Source of the DNA: Trichococcus pasteurii
GTDB lineage: Bacteria; Bacillota; Bacilli; Lactobacillales; Aerococcaceae
Reading direction: 5' to 3'
Assembly (NCBI RefSeq): GCF_900112935.1
Contig: NZ_FONM01000018.1
Location: 1 to 59,234 of the forward strand
DNA: 59,234 nt
The position numbers and the translations under genes were made by a program. Shown here in pieces: positions 19,359-29,815 of this stretch; position 1 is the first letter of the stretch; the number at the start of each line of letters is the position of its first letter. The notes under the pieces are model-generated. The model ran no database searches. It saw only the letters and a list, made by a program, of their open reading frames with translations, and was not told the DNA's origin.

Positions 19359-20339
19359 CTACATATTGCGATAAAGCAATTGCTCAGTTAATTTCGTTAG
19401 CGTTTCCTTTACGGGATGGTCCGGCAACTTTTTGATCAACTTCAGCGCTTTTGTCGTGTACTTCCTGGCCAACGCCTGTGCAGCGCGATTGCCGCCATAG
19501 CGTTCCACCAAAGCATGAATCTCCGCGAGCTCCGCAGCTGTCACATCCGCCCCTTTGGCGATATAAGCAGCGAACGCTTTGCGATCGGCTTGCATCGCGT
19601 AAAGCACAGGCGCCGTGTAGATGCCATTACGGAAGTCGCTCAGAGCCGGCTTGCCCAAGGTCTTTTCGTCCTGGGTGTAGTCCAAGACATCATCCATGAC
19701 CTGGAAGGCCATACCGATATTGTGGCCGATCCGATAGGCCAGCTGGGCCAGCTTGTCGTCCTCATCCGACCCGTAGGCCCCGGCATAGCAGCTCAACGCG
19801 AACAGCTGGGCCGTCTTGCCCTGGATCTGGCGCAAATAATCGCGCATGCGCATGTCCGGATTGTAGCGCATATCCATCTGATTGAGCTCGCCGATCAGGA
19901 TGCTCTCCATCCCGTTCGTGTCGATCTTCAGCACAGCCGCATCGCCGGCATAATCGGACAGCAGCCGGAAACAGACCGTGAACAGGTAATCCCCCGAATA
20001 GACGGCAATCTGGTTGCCGAATGCCCGGTTCATCGTCTCTTGGCCTCGGCGGGTGCCGGCCTCATCGATGACGTCATCATGCATCAGTGTCGCAGTATGC
20101 AGCAGTTCCACCGCGGCCGCGATCGCCTGCGCCCGTTCCGCATCCCGTTCCGGGGAATAGTAGGAAAACAGCAGGCAGTAGGCCGGCCGCAGCATTTTCC
20201 CGCCCGAGAGCAGCCGCGATAGGATCGCTTCCCTGACCGCCTGGTTTTTGAGCGTTATGTTTTTTTCCAACAGCTCATTGGTGGCGACCAATTCCGCCTG
20301 TAACAGCGGATACTGGTCCCACATCGAATGAATTTTCAT
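19359..20339 (-). CDS. dmkB: polyprenyl diphosphate synthase (DmkB-like)
   Basis: 326 aa trans-prenyltransferase that makes the quinone side chain. The first Asp-rich motif is MHDDVIDEAGTRRG and the second MDDVLDYT; GGKMLRPAYC is the isopentenyl diphosphate binding region. It resembles component II of heptaprenyl diphosphate synthases; no component I gene is near. With dmkA it would make demethylmenaquinone for the electron-transfer pathway. An AAGGAG site precedes the ATG. Confidence 0.9.
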   Translation of the reverse strand: MKIHSMWDQYPLLQAELVATNELLEKNITLKNQAVREAILSRLLSGGKMLRPAYCLLFSYYSPERDAERAQAIAAAVELLHTATLMHDDVIDEAGTRRGQETMNRAFGNQIAVYSGDYLFTVCFRLLSDYAGDAAVLKIDTNGMESILIGELNQMDMRYNPDMRMRDYLRQIQGKTAQLFALSCYAGAYGSDEDDKLAQLAYRIGHNIGMAFQVMDDVLDYTQDEKTLGKPALSDFRNGIYTAPVLYAMQADRKAFAAYIAKGADVTAAELAEIHALVERYGGNRAAQALARKYTTKALKLIKKLPDHPVKETLTKLTEQLLYRNM

Positions 20340-20374
20340 ACAGAAACTCCTTTTGTTCTGCCCTTAAGTATTTG

Positions 20375-20797
20375 TCAGGAGATGATGTCGAGGGCCTCTT
20401 CATCATCAGCGGTCGTCCCTTGGGCTCCGCGTATTTCAACCAGCACGCGGTTCGGCAGGCACATGATCGTCTCCCCGATGCCATCCTTCGCGCCCATGCG
20501 CACACACAATTGGTCGTCGCAATCGGCGGAAGTAATCCGGATTCGGGATCCTTCCCGCACGATCACGTTCTCATGCCCGTGGTCGTCCTGATAGACATAC
20601 GTCTCCGTTTCGCCGTCATCCTTCAGGACAAATTCCTTCACTATCTTGCCATCCACGCTGATGACGGCGATGTTATCCGCACTCTCCGCGTTGGCTTGAT
20701 GATAGGAGAAGACCCCCAACGGCAGGAAGGAGGCCGCCATCAAAAAAAGGATGATAAGCAGATCGCCCCTGCGGATCATTTTCAGGTATTTTCTCAT
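20375..20797 (-). CDS. eetA: NusG domain II-containing protein (EetA-like)
   Basis: 140 aa with one N-terminal membrane anchor (DLLIILFLMAASFLPLGVF) and an extracytoplasmic NusG_II domain. Conserved cysteines appear in DCDDQLCVRMG and TIMCLPNR. In Listeria the EetA protein is encoded in the electron-transfer locus and is needed for full activity, probably together with EetB; its chemistry is not established. It lies between dmkB and ndh2. Confidence 0.85.
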   Translation of the reverse strand: MRKYLKMIRRGDLLIILFLMAASFLPLGVFSYHQANAESADNIAVISVDGKIVKEFVLKDDGETETYVYQDDHGHENVIVREGSRIRITSADCDDQLCVRMGAKDGIGETIMCLPNRVLVEIRGAQGTTADDEEALDIIS

Positions 20798-20868
20798 TTC
20801 CCGTCCCTCTCTTTCGAAAAGAAAAGGGCTAAGGCAAGTCTCCCTACCTTAACCCTGTTAGATCGTTA

Positions 20869-22746
20869 TTATTGACCGATGCCCGGTCTATAGATTGATT
20901 TTGTCTTACCGTACCACCAGTTGTCAAGTTTCTTCTGGATCCACGGAATCACATAGTAGTCCAACCCGAAGGCTCTGCCTGATCCGTTCATCAAGGCGAT
21001 GGCCACCGGAATGAACCACATGTTCACCCAGTAGAACATACCGGATAAGGAGAACGAAATCACCAATGCGATCGTTGCGGCATTCGCCAAGAAAGTGAAC
21101 AAGCCCGCGATGATCGCCAAACCGATCAACAACTCGACGATCGTCATGAATTTCTGGAAGAACAAGGCCATTTCCGGATTCGGGATCATGACCTGCATGA
21201 TGCTGTTGAACCACTCAGGCGCTTCTTTGAAGATCATCATCGGCTCTTCCCCGTAGGCATAGCTCAAACCGAATACCGGATGGCTGACAGCAGCAGCCGT
21301 GTCGGTTACCGCTTCGGATGCCCCGGTTGTCGCTTCCTTCAGCCAAGCGAACGGCAGGACGATTTCATCGCCGAACCAAGAAGTCGTGCCGTACAAGCCG
21401 TAGATCTTCTTGACCGCTTCCCATGTCCACATGCTGCCGTAGAAGACGCGCAACGGCAGTGCCCAAAGCACATTGCCCAAGCGGGACAAGTGACCACGGA
21501 AGATGTTGCGTTTTTCTTTGATATGGAAGAATTCATGATAAATGTATTGCACGAAATAATAACCTGAACCGATCGTCATAAAGTAGAACAAGTTCACCAT
21601 ATGCTTCACGAGCATCGCTATGAAGCCGCTCAAATGGATTTTGTCCATTAAGTAGGCAACGCCATAACGGGAACCGATCGAAATCATGAAACCTTGGTAT
21701 GTGCCTTTGTGTTCGTGTTTCTCTGTTCCTTCGATAGAGGCGATGATGTTGGCGGCCGCTGTGTGTCCCGTTTGTTCGGCGGATTGCACGATTTGCGGTA
21801 CTGGTGCGTTGTTTTTATCAGGCTCTTCGTAATAAACCAAGTCACCTGCCAAGTAGACGCCTTCGGAATCTTTCGCTTCCATGTATTTATTGGCTACCAA
21901 ACGACCCGCTCTTGCTTGCTCAATACCATAAGCGGCTGCGTCCGTGTTGGCTTTTACGCCTGCTGTCCAGATCAGCGTGTGTGTCGGAATCACCGTTCCA
22001 TCAGACAACTCGACGCTATCCTTCTTGACGTTTGCGACCCCGTTGCCTTTGATGATCTGGATGCCTTGCTTGCGCATGTATTTTTCTGCTTTTTGTTGTT
22101 CTTTTTCGGTTACGACACCCAGAATCTGCGGTGCGGCTTCAATCAGATAAAGACTGAATTCAGCCGGATCCAATTTGTTGGCTCTAGCCAATTGGTCTTT
22201 CCATTCCATCAAGTCACCGACAAGTTCCACACCAGTAAAACCAGCTCCGCTGACTACTGCAGTCAACATTGCTTTGCGTTTTTCATCGTTGTGTTCATTT
22301 GAAGCTGCTTCGACTGTATCCTGGATATGACGGCGAATTTTGTTCGCATCTTCCCATGACCACATCGTGAAGCCATTCTCATCGACACCGGGGACGTTGA
22401 ACGTATTCGGCTCCCCGCCCATCGCCAGGATCAGGTAGTCGTAGTTGAAGCTGTGGCTGCTGGTCGTCACGACTTTCTTCTCACGGTCCACATGGGTCAC
22501 TTCGTCCGTGATGATGTCCACGTTCCGATTACGGCTGAACAGTCGTTGCAGATCGTATTGGATTGCATCGGGCTGCACACGCCCCGCTGCCACCTCATGC
22601 AACTCGGTCATGTATGTCTGGTAGGAATGTTTGTCGATCAAGGTGATCAGGACATCCGGATTTTTCTTGAAATGTCGGGACAATTTCTTCGCGGCGGCCA
22701 CACCGGCGAAACCTGCTCCCACAACCACAATATTCTTTTTACTCAT
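20869..22746 (-). CDS. ndh2: type II NADH dehydrogenase with C-terminal membrane extension (Ndh2)
   Basis: 625 aa. The first about 400 residues form a flavoprotein NADH:quinone oxidoreductase: FAD-binding GAGFAGVAAAKKL at the N-terminus, a second dinucleotide fold GAGFTGVELVGDLME, and the AGDL motif. Ordinary Ndh enzymes stop near residue 400-450. The extra about 200 residues contain several hydrophobic segments (LVISFSLSGMFYWVNMWF among them), the hallmark of the EET-specific Ndh2 that passes electrons to demethylmenaquinone. It probably has its own promoter at 22821-22849. Confidence 0.93.
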   Translation of the reverse strand: MSKKNIVVVGAGFAGVAAAKKLSRHFKKNPDVLITLIDKHSYQTYMTELHEVAAGRVQPDAIQYDLQRLFSRNRNVDIITDEVTHVDREKKVVTTSSHSFNYDYLILAMGGEPNTFNVPGVDENGFTMWSWEDANKIRRHIQDTVEAASNEHNDEKRKAMLTAVVSGAGFTGVELVGDLMEWKDQLARANKLDPAEFSLYLIEAAPQILGVVTEKEQQKAEKYMRKQGIQIIKGNGVANVKKDSVELSDGTVIPTHTLIWTAGVKANTDAAAYGIEQARAGRLVANKYMEAKDSEGVYLAGDLVYYEEPDKNNAPVPQIVQSAEQTGHTAAANIIASIEGTEKHEHKGTYQGFMISIGSRYGVAYLMDKIHLSGFIAMLVKHMVNLFYFMTIGSGYYFVQYIYHEFFHIKEKRNIFRGHLSRLGNVLWALPLRVFYGSMWTWEAVKKIYGLYGTTSWFGDEIVLPFAWLKEATTGASEAVTDTAAAVSHPVFGLSYAYGEEPMMIFKEAPEWFNSIMQVMIPNPEMALFFQKFMTIVELLIGLAIIAGLFTFLANAATIALVISFSLSGMFYWVNMWFIPVAIALMNGSGRAFGLDYYVIPWIQKKLDNWWYGKTKSIYRPGIGQ

Positions 22747-22820
22747 TAGGTAGTCTCCTTTTTATCTATGTTCAGCGCATCACTGTGCCTAATCACTTAT
22801 TTAAAATAACCACATTTATA

Positions 22821-22850
22821 AGTATAGTGTATTTGTGAATAATTGTCCAT
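22821..22850 (-). promoter_or_regulatory. ndh2 promoter with Rex-like operator
   Basis: The minus strand has -35 TGGACA (22844-22849), a 17-bp spacer and -10 TATACT (22821-22826). An 18-bp segment (22833-22850) reads TTGTGAATAATTGTCCAT on the plus strand: one half matches the Rex consensus TTGTGAA exactly and the other half is weak, about 13 of 18 positions overall. Control by the NADH/NAD sensor Rex is plausible but unproven. Confidence 0.45.
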
Positions 22851-22974
22851 GCAAAACCTGGAAGTAGTATGAAAAAGTTCTTCTACGAGCATTTTTTCAT
22901 CTTTTTCACTTTGTTTTCTTCCTCACGCGTCGGCTTAAAATCTTTCGCATTGGAGAGGTTCCCGCAATAAAACG

Positions 22975-23562
22975 CTAGTGTTTTTCTTCCCGATAGACCA
23001 GTGAAGCCTCATACCACGCTTTCGTCAATTTACTTTTAGCAGACTCCTCCAATTGGAATTGGCGGATCGTCGAGACATGCTCCAACAAGTAATTCGCCGC
23101 CACCCCGACCGCGATCCCCGAGAAGATGCCGGTCACGGAAAGGATCGGCAAGTAGAGCATCACACTGAACGATTGCGCAATCAGGCTCGCCATCGCCAAC
23201 TGGCCGACATTATGCAGAATCCCCCCGGCCGCGCTGATGCCGATCATGCTGACCCGCTTCGGACCCAAAAGCCGGACCAAAAGCATCCCGCCATAACTCA
23301 AAAAGGCCCCCGCAAAACTGTAAAGGAAGGTCGATAACGTCCCGCCCAACAACGTCGAGATCAACAGCCGCATCCACACGACCTTCAGACTGTCCTTATA
23401 AGGCAGCGTAAAGATCGCCAACAAGGTGATGATGTTCGCCAACCCCAGCTTCGCACCCGGCGCAAACGCGAACGGAAACGGAATCGCCCGCTCCAGCATC
23501 GTGATGACCACGCCCTGCGCAGCCAATAATGAAATATAGATCAAACGTTTATTTTTATTCAT
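22975..23562 (-). CDS. eetB: Gx transporter family membrane protein (EetB-like)
   Basis: 195 aa polytopic membrane protein, about five to six helices. It matches the Gx transporter/heptaprenyl diphosphate synthase component I-like family, for example PGAKLGLANIITLLAIF and a Gly-rich AAGGILHNVGQLAMA segment. In Listeria the EetB protein is in the EET locus and contributes to electron transfer, perhaps with EetA. It is the most upstream gene of the minus-strand cluster, 228 nt before ndh2. Confidence 0.85.
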   Translation of the reverse strand: MNKNKRLIYISLLAAQGVVITMLERAIPFPFAFAPGAKLGLANIITLLAIFTLPYKDSLKVVWMRLLISTLLGGTLSTFLYSFAGAFLSYGGMLLVRLLGPKRVSMIGISAAGGILHNVGQLAMASLIAQSFSVMLYLPILSVTGIFSGIAVGVAANYLLEHVSTIRQFQLEESAKSKLTKAWYEASLVYREEKH

Positions 23563-23764
23563 AGCGTTATCCTTGCTTTTTTGTATTCGTATTCAAATTG
23601 TAGCACAATTGAGCCAAAGAAATGTAGGTCCAAAATATAAAAAATAGGTTACTTGCAATAGTAAATTCCAGTTTGTAAGACTAAATTCCGCACCGGAACC
23701 GATGAAAAGAGAAATGGACAAAAAATGGCTAACTTAAACTCGAAATTTTGACAGATAATTATTC

Positions 23765-23793
23765 TTGAGAAGCATTTTCTGGTATTATATTCT
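23765..23793 (+). promoter_or_regulatory. fabV promoter
   Basis: -35 TTGAGA (23765-23770), a 17-bp spacer and -10 TATTCT (23788-23793), 30 nt before the fabV start. Confidence 0.5.
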
Positions 23794-23822
23794 TATGACA
23801 TTTTAATGGAGGAAAATCAAAC

Positions 23823-25019
23823 ATGTTGGAATTTAAACAAAATATACGGGGAAATGTGGCCCTTGGTGTAAACCCGCTTGGATGCAAGCAGGAAGTATTG
23901 AATGAAATCGACTATGTAAAAAACAAAGGAACTTTTGCAGGTCCGAAAAAAGTCTTGATCATTGGTGCTTCATCAAGCTACGGTTTAGCCACTCGGATCA
24001 GCCTGGCCTTCGGTGCGGGAGCAGATACAATCGGCGTTTCTTTTGAAAAAGGACCGAAAAATGAGCGGAATCTCGGCACAGCCGGTTGGTACAACAATAT
24101 CGCTTTCCGTGAGGCTGCCGAAAAAGAAGGCCTGATCGCCAAAAACTTTGTGCAGGACGCCTTCAGCCACGAAAGCAAGCAAGAAGTCATCGAGTATATC
24201 AAGAACGAGTTCGGGGGCAAAGTGGACCTGGTCGTTTATAGCTTGGCAAGCGGCAGAAGGACAGATCCCGATACCGGAGAGACGTACACTTCCGCAATCA
24301 AAGCCCTTGGGGAGCCAGTGGTTGGCCCTAATATCAACATGCAAAATCAGGATTTCTATACGGAAACGTTGGAACCTGCAACAGAGGAAGAAATCGCCGG
24401 TACGCTTAAAGTTATGGGTGGCGAAGACTGGCAGCTATGGATGGAAGCGTTGAAAGAAGCAGATGTATTGGCTGACGGGGTTCTGACGACCAATTACTCT
24501 TATTTGGGAACAGAGCTGAACCGTCCTTACTACGGTGGCGGCACCCTTGGTCTAGCTAAAGCAGACTGTGATGAAAAGGCGAAGACTATCAATGCGTTGT
24601 TGGCTGACATCAACGGAAAAGCCCAGATTGTGGTGGCTACTGCCGTGACTACTAAAGCAAGCTCCGTGATTCCGTTCTTCCCTGTTTATTGCATCGGTCT
24701 TTACAAAGTCATGACGGAAAAAGGCACCCACGAAACACCGATCATGCACATCGACCGCATCTATCGCGACATGGTTTATGGTACTAAGGCTGAGTATGAC
24801 GAAGCTGGCCGCCTGAGACCGGATAGCTGGGAACTTGACAGCGACACGCAAGCCGAAACGAAAGCCCTGATCGAAAAACTGAATGGAGAAAACTTCACTT
24901 CCGAAATCGCGGCTTATGACCTCCTTTACAAAGAGTTTTCAATTTTAAGTGGCTTCATGGTTGATAACTATGTAGAGCAAGAAGTTACGATCGAAGATTT
25001 GAAAGCATTGGAATATTAA
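23823..25019 (+). CDS. fabV: trans-2-enoyl-ACP/CoA reductase FabV
   Basis: 398 aa, typical for FabV/TER enzymes, which reduce the enoyl double bond in fatty acid synthesis with NADH. The cofactor site is near KVLIIGASSSYGLA and the YSLASGRR segment is diagnostic. The catalytic Tyr-x8-Lys pair is seen in YGGGTLGLAK. FabV is naturally insensitive to triclosan-type FabI inhibitors in the species tested. GGAGG lies 10 nt before the ATG. It is transcribed away from the EET cluster. Confidence 0.94.
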   Translation: MLEFKQNIRGNVALGVNPLGCKQEVLNEIDYVKNKGTFAGPKKVLIIGASSSYGLATRISLAFGAGADTIGVSFEKGPKNERNLGTAGWYNNIAFREAAEKEGLIAKNFVQDAFSHESKQEVIEYIKNEFGGKVDLVVYSLASGRRTDPDTGETYTSAIKALGEPVVGPNINMQNQDFYTETLEPATEEEIAGTLKVMGGEDWQLWMEALKEADVLADGVLTTNYSYLGTELNRPYYGGGTLGLAKADCDEKAKTINALLADINGKAQIVVATAVTTKASSVIPFFPVYCIGLYKVMTEKGTHETPIMHIDRIYRDMVYGTKAEYDEAGRLRPDSWELDSDTQAETKALIEKLNGENFTSEIAAYDLLYKEFSILSGFMVDNYVEQEVTIEDLKALEY

Positions 25020-25101
25020 TTTTTTACGAACCCAGCAATAATTTAGGTCATTCGTAAGCCCGAAATATAAAAAAATAGCGCACCCACTGGTGCGGATCAT
25101 G

Positions 25102-25152
25102 AATAGCCGAATACTATGCGATTTTTTCGCGAGTATCCAGCTATTTCTTTAT
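25102..25152 (+). terminator. fabV terminator
   Basis: A long imperfect stem, AATAGC...ATACT..GCGA pairing with TCGC.AGTAT...GCTATT, is followed by TCTTTATTTAT, about 80 nt after the fabV stop. Confidence 0.6.
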
Positions 25153-25523
25153 TTATGAATATTGCAAATGATTTGCAATATTCAAGTTGAGATTAGGGTT
25201 ATGACGGGGAAGTTATCTCGGTAACCCCACCTCATTTTTAGAAATCTTCTTTCGAACAAAAGAGTCAGCACACTCAAAAACACGACGACCATCACATTTT
25301 TTGCTATTTTTCTTTCCTATGAGGTTACTGAACAGAAAAAACTACGACTCCACAAAAAATTCAACATCAAAACCTAAATAGGCTTGTCCATGCTTACTTT
25401 TGGGTAGTATGAATACATCAGAAGTATACTTTACTATTAAATATCACCTCTATTTTACTTTATATTAAATCACCAACATTTTCGTGTAATTCAAGCCAAA
25501 AGCTAACCCGCCCTATAACAAAA
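25153..25523. other. gene-free AT-rich spacer at the left edge of the restriction island
   Basis: I see no coding region in this spacer between fabV and hsdR. It contains a perfect 27-bp palindrome at 25157-25183 (12-bp arms starting GAATATTGCAAA) and a GC-richer patch around 25199-25232 that may be part of an hsdR terminator. Confidence 0.4.
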
Positions 25524-28500
25524 TTAAATTATTCCACCTACTCCTTTAAACTTATCTACAAACGCAGAGATTTTCTGAAAAACGCTCTGTTTTTTCTTTA
25601 AATATTTAGGATTAATCGGGCTCATTTTAGGAAGAATTTCATTTAGTTCCGTTCCATTTTGACTGGCATATTCTCTTTTTAAAGAAGCAAGGATGTATCT
25701 CTTTGCAGCGTCTACATTAAGTTCTTCAGCATTAATCAATTCTTTTGCTTCTCTCATTTGCTCAGTCTGAGCAAATGAGAAGAAGGCCTCAATAATGCTT
25801 GCTTTATCTGGAATCTTGTCTAAATCTGTTTGGTTGATAAAATCAACTACCAAGCTTTCTTTTGCACGATTCCCCACACTAGATCGAATTAAACGACGTA
25901 CCTCTTTAACTAAAACTTCTTTATCTTTTACTTTTTTGTTTTTTTCGAAAATCAATTCAAGAATGTAATCCAAGTTTATCTCTTGTGATTTTAAAAGGTC
26001 TACTTCAAAGACAACATCATCCCAATCAATCGTGGAATATTCTTTTTCTTTACCCGCTTTTTCGCGTCGAAGCCAATCACGGATATCGTTATAAGTAGAT
26101 CGATAATCTTGTATAATTCTTTCTTCAGGTATTTTAATCTCTTGCATGGCAGCGATATCTTCATCACTTAGATAATGATTAGCTTTGAACTCCTCCAAAT
26201 CTTTTGGATTACTCATATCTACCAATTGCAATGCTTTTAAGCTAGAAAACTCATCGTAGTTTTGTAAGACGTTTTCGACACGAAGATATTCACCAAAGAG
26301 TTTGGCGAAGTCTTTTTTATCTTTTTCAGTGACAATGTCATCAACATTCGAGAAACAAGCTTCTAACTCCTTAACTACATCTACATATCCACGACGGGCT
26401 TCACCAGTAGCAATGTCAGTAAAACCTTCCATATATTCTTTATAACTTTTTTCAAGCACTACATTTTTGGTGTTATTGTCTCCGAAAAGAGTAATTGCAT
26501 CAATAGTCGCTTGTTCTAAATTTCTGAAAGTAACAACATTTCCAAATGTTTTCGTAGAATCATAAATGCGGTTAGTTCTTGAAAAAGCTTGCATCAAACC
26601 ATGGAAACGAAGGTTTTTATCGACAAATAGTGTATTCAGTGTTGGCGCGTCAAAACCTGTTAAAAACATCCCAACCACTATCAAGAGATCAATCTCTTGC
26701 TTTCTTACTCGATTTGCAAGGTCACGATAATAATTTTGAAACTCTTTACTATCTACCCCATAATTGGTTTTGAATATGGCATTATAATCTTTAATTGCCA
26801 AAGTTAAAAACTCTTTGGCACTGCTATCCATAGCAGAAGGTTCAAAGGTTTCATCAAGGATTTCACCTATAGCACTTTGCTCTTCATTGGCAGCAAAAGA
26901 AAAGATTGTCGCGATTTTCAAAGGTTTTTCGCTATCTTTTTGTAAGTCGCTTAATGATTCATAATAAAGTTTGGCTGCATCAACACTACTCACAGCAAAC
27001 ATAGCATTAAACCCTTTGCCATTAGCATGAGTACGATGCGTCTTTATTCTAAAATTGTTCAAGATATATTGTGATACCTCTTTAATTCGTTCAGGATGTA
27101 ATAAAGCTTCTTTTGTTTCTGCCGCTGATAGCTTTTTTTCATCTTGTTCCATTTCAATAGACTTGAACTTTGGACGCACATCGTTATAATCTACTTTGAA
27201 TTTTAAAACCTTTTCATCTCTAATTGCATCAGTAATAACATATGAATGTAATTCTCTGCCAAATACTGTAGCAGTCGTATCAGATCCTAAAGCGTTTTCA
27301 GGGAAAATAGGCGTGCCAGTAAATCCAAATTGATAATACTGTCTGAATTTTTCCGTAATATTCTTTTGAGCTTCACCAAACTGCGAACGGTGAGCCTCAT
27401 CAAAAATAAATACGACTTGCTTATTATATATAGGTAAATCTGTTTCATTTTTGATCAGTTTGTTCAGCTTTTGAATAGTTGTGACAATGATTTTATTATC
27501 ATCTTTGTCTATGTTACGCTTCAAACCAGCTGTATTTTCTGAACCATTAACACTATCAGGAGAAAAACGTTGATACTCTTTCATCGTCTGATAGTCTAGA
27601 TCTTTTCTATCTACCACAAAAAATACTTTGTCGATAAACTCCAGCTCAGTAGCCAAACGTGCTGCTTTAAAACTAGTCAATGTTTTACCTGAACCTGTTG
27701 TATGCCAAATATATCCACCACTTTCGATGGATCTCCATTTTTTAGCTTGGTATGAACTTCTGATTTTCCACAAAATTCTTTCTGTTGCCGCTATTTGATA
27801 TGGTCGCATGATAAGTAAAGTATTGCTCGAATCAAAAACAGAATAATGTAGTAACATATTCAATATTGTATTTTTCTGAAAAAATGTTGCTGTGAAATCC
27901 CTCAAGTCTTTGATCAGAGTATTGTCTGATTTTGCCCAATTCATAGTAAAATCAAAACTGTTTTTATCTCGTTTAGTCGTATTAGCAAAATAACGGCTAT
28001 CAGTCCCATTAGAAATCACGAAAATCTGTAAATACTTAAATAGAGAGTTCTCAGAATTAAAGCTCTCTTTACTATATCTATGTACTTGATTAAATGCTTC
28101 TCGAATGGCGATACCACGCTTCTTCAATTCTACTTGAACCAATGGTAACCCATTGACCAATATCGTCACATCATATCGGTTAGCCTGAGTTCCTTTTAGT
28201 TCAAATTGCGAAATAACTTGCACTTTATTTTTTGCAACATTATTTTTATTTACTAGATAAATATTTTGAATATGCCCATCATCAAAGACAAAGTCATAAA
28301 TATAATCATTATGAATTCTGCGCGTTTTATCTATGTGACTGTCGCTTGGTTTATCTAAAAACTGTTCACAAAATCTAATCCATTCAGCTTCTGTAAACTC
28401 CACATTGTTAAGGTCTTGAAGTTGCACACGAACATTAGCAAGCATTTTTTCAGGAGTATTTAAACTTGGTAGATGTTCATACCCTTGATTTACTAAATCT

Positions 28501-28622
28501 TGAATCAGTTCTCGTTCTAACTCGGCTTCTGTTTGATAACCAAATCCTTGTTGATCTATCTTGCTATATTTGTCTAAAACTATAAAATTATTTGATTCTG
28601 CAATGGGTTTGTAATCGCACAT
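25524..28622 (-). CDS. hsdR: type IC restriction endonuclease subunit R (PrrD/HsdR)
   Basis: 1032 aa motor and nuclease subunit. The nuclease domain holds Asp151, Glu165 and Lys167 ([10 protein letters not shown]...QVELKKRG), the same positions known in EcoR124I. The helicase Walker A is HTTGSGKT (Lys313) and the DEAH box is FIFDEAH (about 407-411). Overall sequence, as I recall it, follows EcoR124I closely, placing it in type IC. It cuts DNA after translocation when unmodified sites are met. It lies 31 nt downstream of prrC, as prrD does in E. coli. Confidence 0.96.
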   Translation of the reverse strand: MCDYKPIAESNNFIVLDKYSKIDQQGFGYQTEAELERELIQDLVNQGYEHLPSLNTPEKMLANVRVQLQDLNNVEFTEAEWIRFCEQFLDKPSDSHIDKTRRIHNDYIYDFVFDDGHIQNIYLVNKNNVAKNKVQVISQFELKGTQANRYDVTILVNGLPLVQVELKKRGIAIREAFNQVHRYSKESFNSENSLFKYLQIFVISNGTDSRYFANTTKRDKNSFDFTMNWAKSDNTLIKDLRDFTATFFQKNTILNMLLHYSVFDSSNTLLIMRPYQIAATERILWKIRSSYQAKKWRSIESGGYIWHTTGSGKTLTSFKAARLATELEFIDKVFFVVDRKDLDYQTMKEYQRFSPDSVNGSENTAGLKRNIDKDDNKIIVTTIQKLNKLIKNETDLPIYNKQVVFIFDEAHRSQFGEAQKNITEKFRQYYQFGFTGTPIFPENALGSDTTATVFGRELHSYVITDAIRDEKVLKFKVDYNDVRPKFKSIEMEQDEKKLSAAETKEALLHPERIKEVSQYILNNFRIKTHRTHANGKGFNAMFAVSSVDAAKLYYESLSDLQKDSEKPLKIATIFSFAANEEQSAIGEILDETFEPSAMDSSAKEFLTLAIKDYNAIFKTNYGVDSKEFQNYYRDLANRVRKQEIDLLIVVGMFLTGFDAPTLNTLFVDKNLRFHGLMQAFSRTNRIYDSTKTFGNVVTFRNLEQATIDAITLFGDNNTKNVVLEKSYKEYMEGFTDIATGEARRGYVDVVKELEACFSNVDDIVTEKDKKDFAKLFGEYLRVENVLQNYDEFSSLKALQLVDMSNPKDLEEFKANHYLSDEDIAAMQEIKIPEERIIQDYRSTYNDIRDWLRREKAGKEKEYSTIDWDDVVFEVDLLKSQEINLDYILELIFEKNKKVKDKEVLVKEVRRLIRSSVGNRAKESLVVDFINQTDLDKIPDKASIIEAFFSFAQTEQMREAKELINAEELNVDAAKRYILASLKREYASQNGTELNEILPKMSPINPKYLKKKQSVFQKISAFVDKFKGVGGII

Positions 28623-28653
28623 TAATTTCCCTCCAAACTAAAATTTCTTCATC

Positions 28654-29814
28654 TTATTTAAACTGATAAGTTTCATTAATTTTTTTCAATAAATAACCTA
28701 ATACACGTTTATCATCATCTGATAATTCAGCGACTTCATCTCCTGAATGCTTTGAATGACTTGAGATATTAATAATTCTAGTTTCATAAGGTTTTGGACT
28801 ACCATCTGTAATTCTAAATAAAAGTTCTCCCCAATTGTCATACCCTAAAAATGTTGATGTTTTCTCCAAAATATTTCTAAAAAAATTAAAATGATACTTT
28901 TTTAGCTGTCCTGTTTCAATAGCATTTTCAATTTCACTTTTTAAGAAAAGGTGATAAGAAAACGGTGCATCATTAGATTGAGTATTTAATTCATATTCAC
29001 CAATTTCTATTTTTTTAAGAAAATATTTTTTGAATGTACCCTTCTTTAGCTCATTATGAAGCACATTATAGAATAAAGGGTTATGCGTAGTTACAATAAA
29101 CTTCAAATCCGAATTACTCGATTTAATCAATTGAGCTAAATCTACTGCTAACTCAATCAAGTGATTATCATCTAATGAGCTTACAGGGTCATCTATAAAT
29201 ACATACTCCAGCTGATCAAACTGATTTGTTTCTCGATCATTTGGTTCAGCGACATTTAAAACATCAATAACTTGTTCAAGTAGAGAATAGAAAACACACC
29301 ATATAAAGTTGCTTTCTTCTCCTTTTGAAATTTTAATGTTATTAGAACGCTCATCATTACCACGCTCGTACGAGAAAGATACTTCTGTAAAAGCTTCTAC
29401 TGTGATATTTTTCCCATTCTTATTCTCATTAGTATATTCTTCATTAAAATATGGTGTTAGTTTTTCATCAGTATAGTGTTGAAAATTTGAAATAATATTT
29501 CTGTCTTGTCCTTGCTCTTCAAAAATCCATTTTGTAAATGAGTTAGCATGAATTTTAAGCTTTGGTTCAGCATCAAACTCTAAATCATTGTCCCAATAGA
29601 ACAAATCTTCCGTAAAAGCATTGTAATAAAGGATTTTTTTACTAACTACTTCTGATTCCTCTAACTCCGTACCACTATCTATTGTAGGAGCTACTAACAA
29701 TCTGAATTCTCGTGAAAGCCTTGTTTTTCCAGTTCCATTAAAAGCATAAATCAATTGAACTATTTTATTATTATCTTTTAACTGTTGTGCAATATCAGTT
29801 AATGAAGCACTCAT
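28654..29814 (-). CDS. prrC: anticodon nuclease PrrC (tRNA-Lys specific)
   Basis: 386 aa; E. coli PrrC is 396. The N-terminal ABC-type ATPase has Walker A FNGTGKTR (Lys30), the PrrC-specific [19 protein letters not shown], a signature-like [10 protein letters not shown], Walker [13 protein letters not shown] and the H-loop TTHNP. The C-terminal nuclease part has Arg313, Glu317 (FFRNILEKT) and His353 (SSHS), matching the E. coli catalytic residues Arg320, Glu324 and His356. PrrC stays silent in complex with the restriction enzyme and cleaves tRNA-Lys when a phage inhibits restriction. It starts 2 nt after hsdS and precedes hsdR, exactly as in prrABCD. All key residues look intact. Confidence 0.93.
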   Translation of the reverse strand: MSASLTDIAQQLKDNNKIVQLIYAFNGTGKTRLSREFRLLVAPTIDSGTELEESEVVSKKILYYNAFTEDLFYWDNDLEFDAEPKLKIHANSFTKWIFEEQGQDRNIISNFQHYTDEKLTPYFNEEYTNENKNGKNITVEAFTEVSFSYERGNDERSNNIKISKGEESNFIWCVFYSLLEQVIDVLNVAEPNDRETNQFDQLEYVFIDDPVSSLDDNHLIELAVDLAQLIKSSNSDLKFIVTTHNPLFYNVLHNELKKGTFKKYFLKKIEIGEYELNTQSNDAPFSYHLFLKSEIENAIETGQLKKYHFNFFRNILEKTSTFLGYDNWGELLFRITDGSPKPYETRIINISSHSKHSGDEVAELSDDDKRVLGYLLKKINETYQFK

Positions 29815-29815
29815 A

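Noticed and set aside
23700-23765. FabT-type operator upstream of fabV
   Set aside because: An AATTTTGACA stretch is present but there is no symmetrical partner.
28654-29814. RloC or a generic SMC-like ATPase instead of PrrC
   Set aside because: Length (386 aa), absence of a coiled coil with zinc hook, and PrrC-specific blocks favour PrrC.
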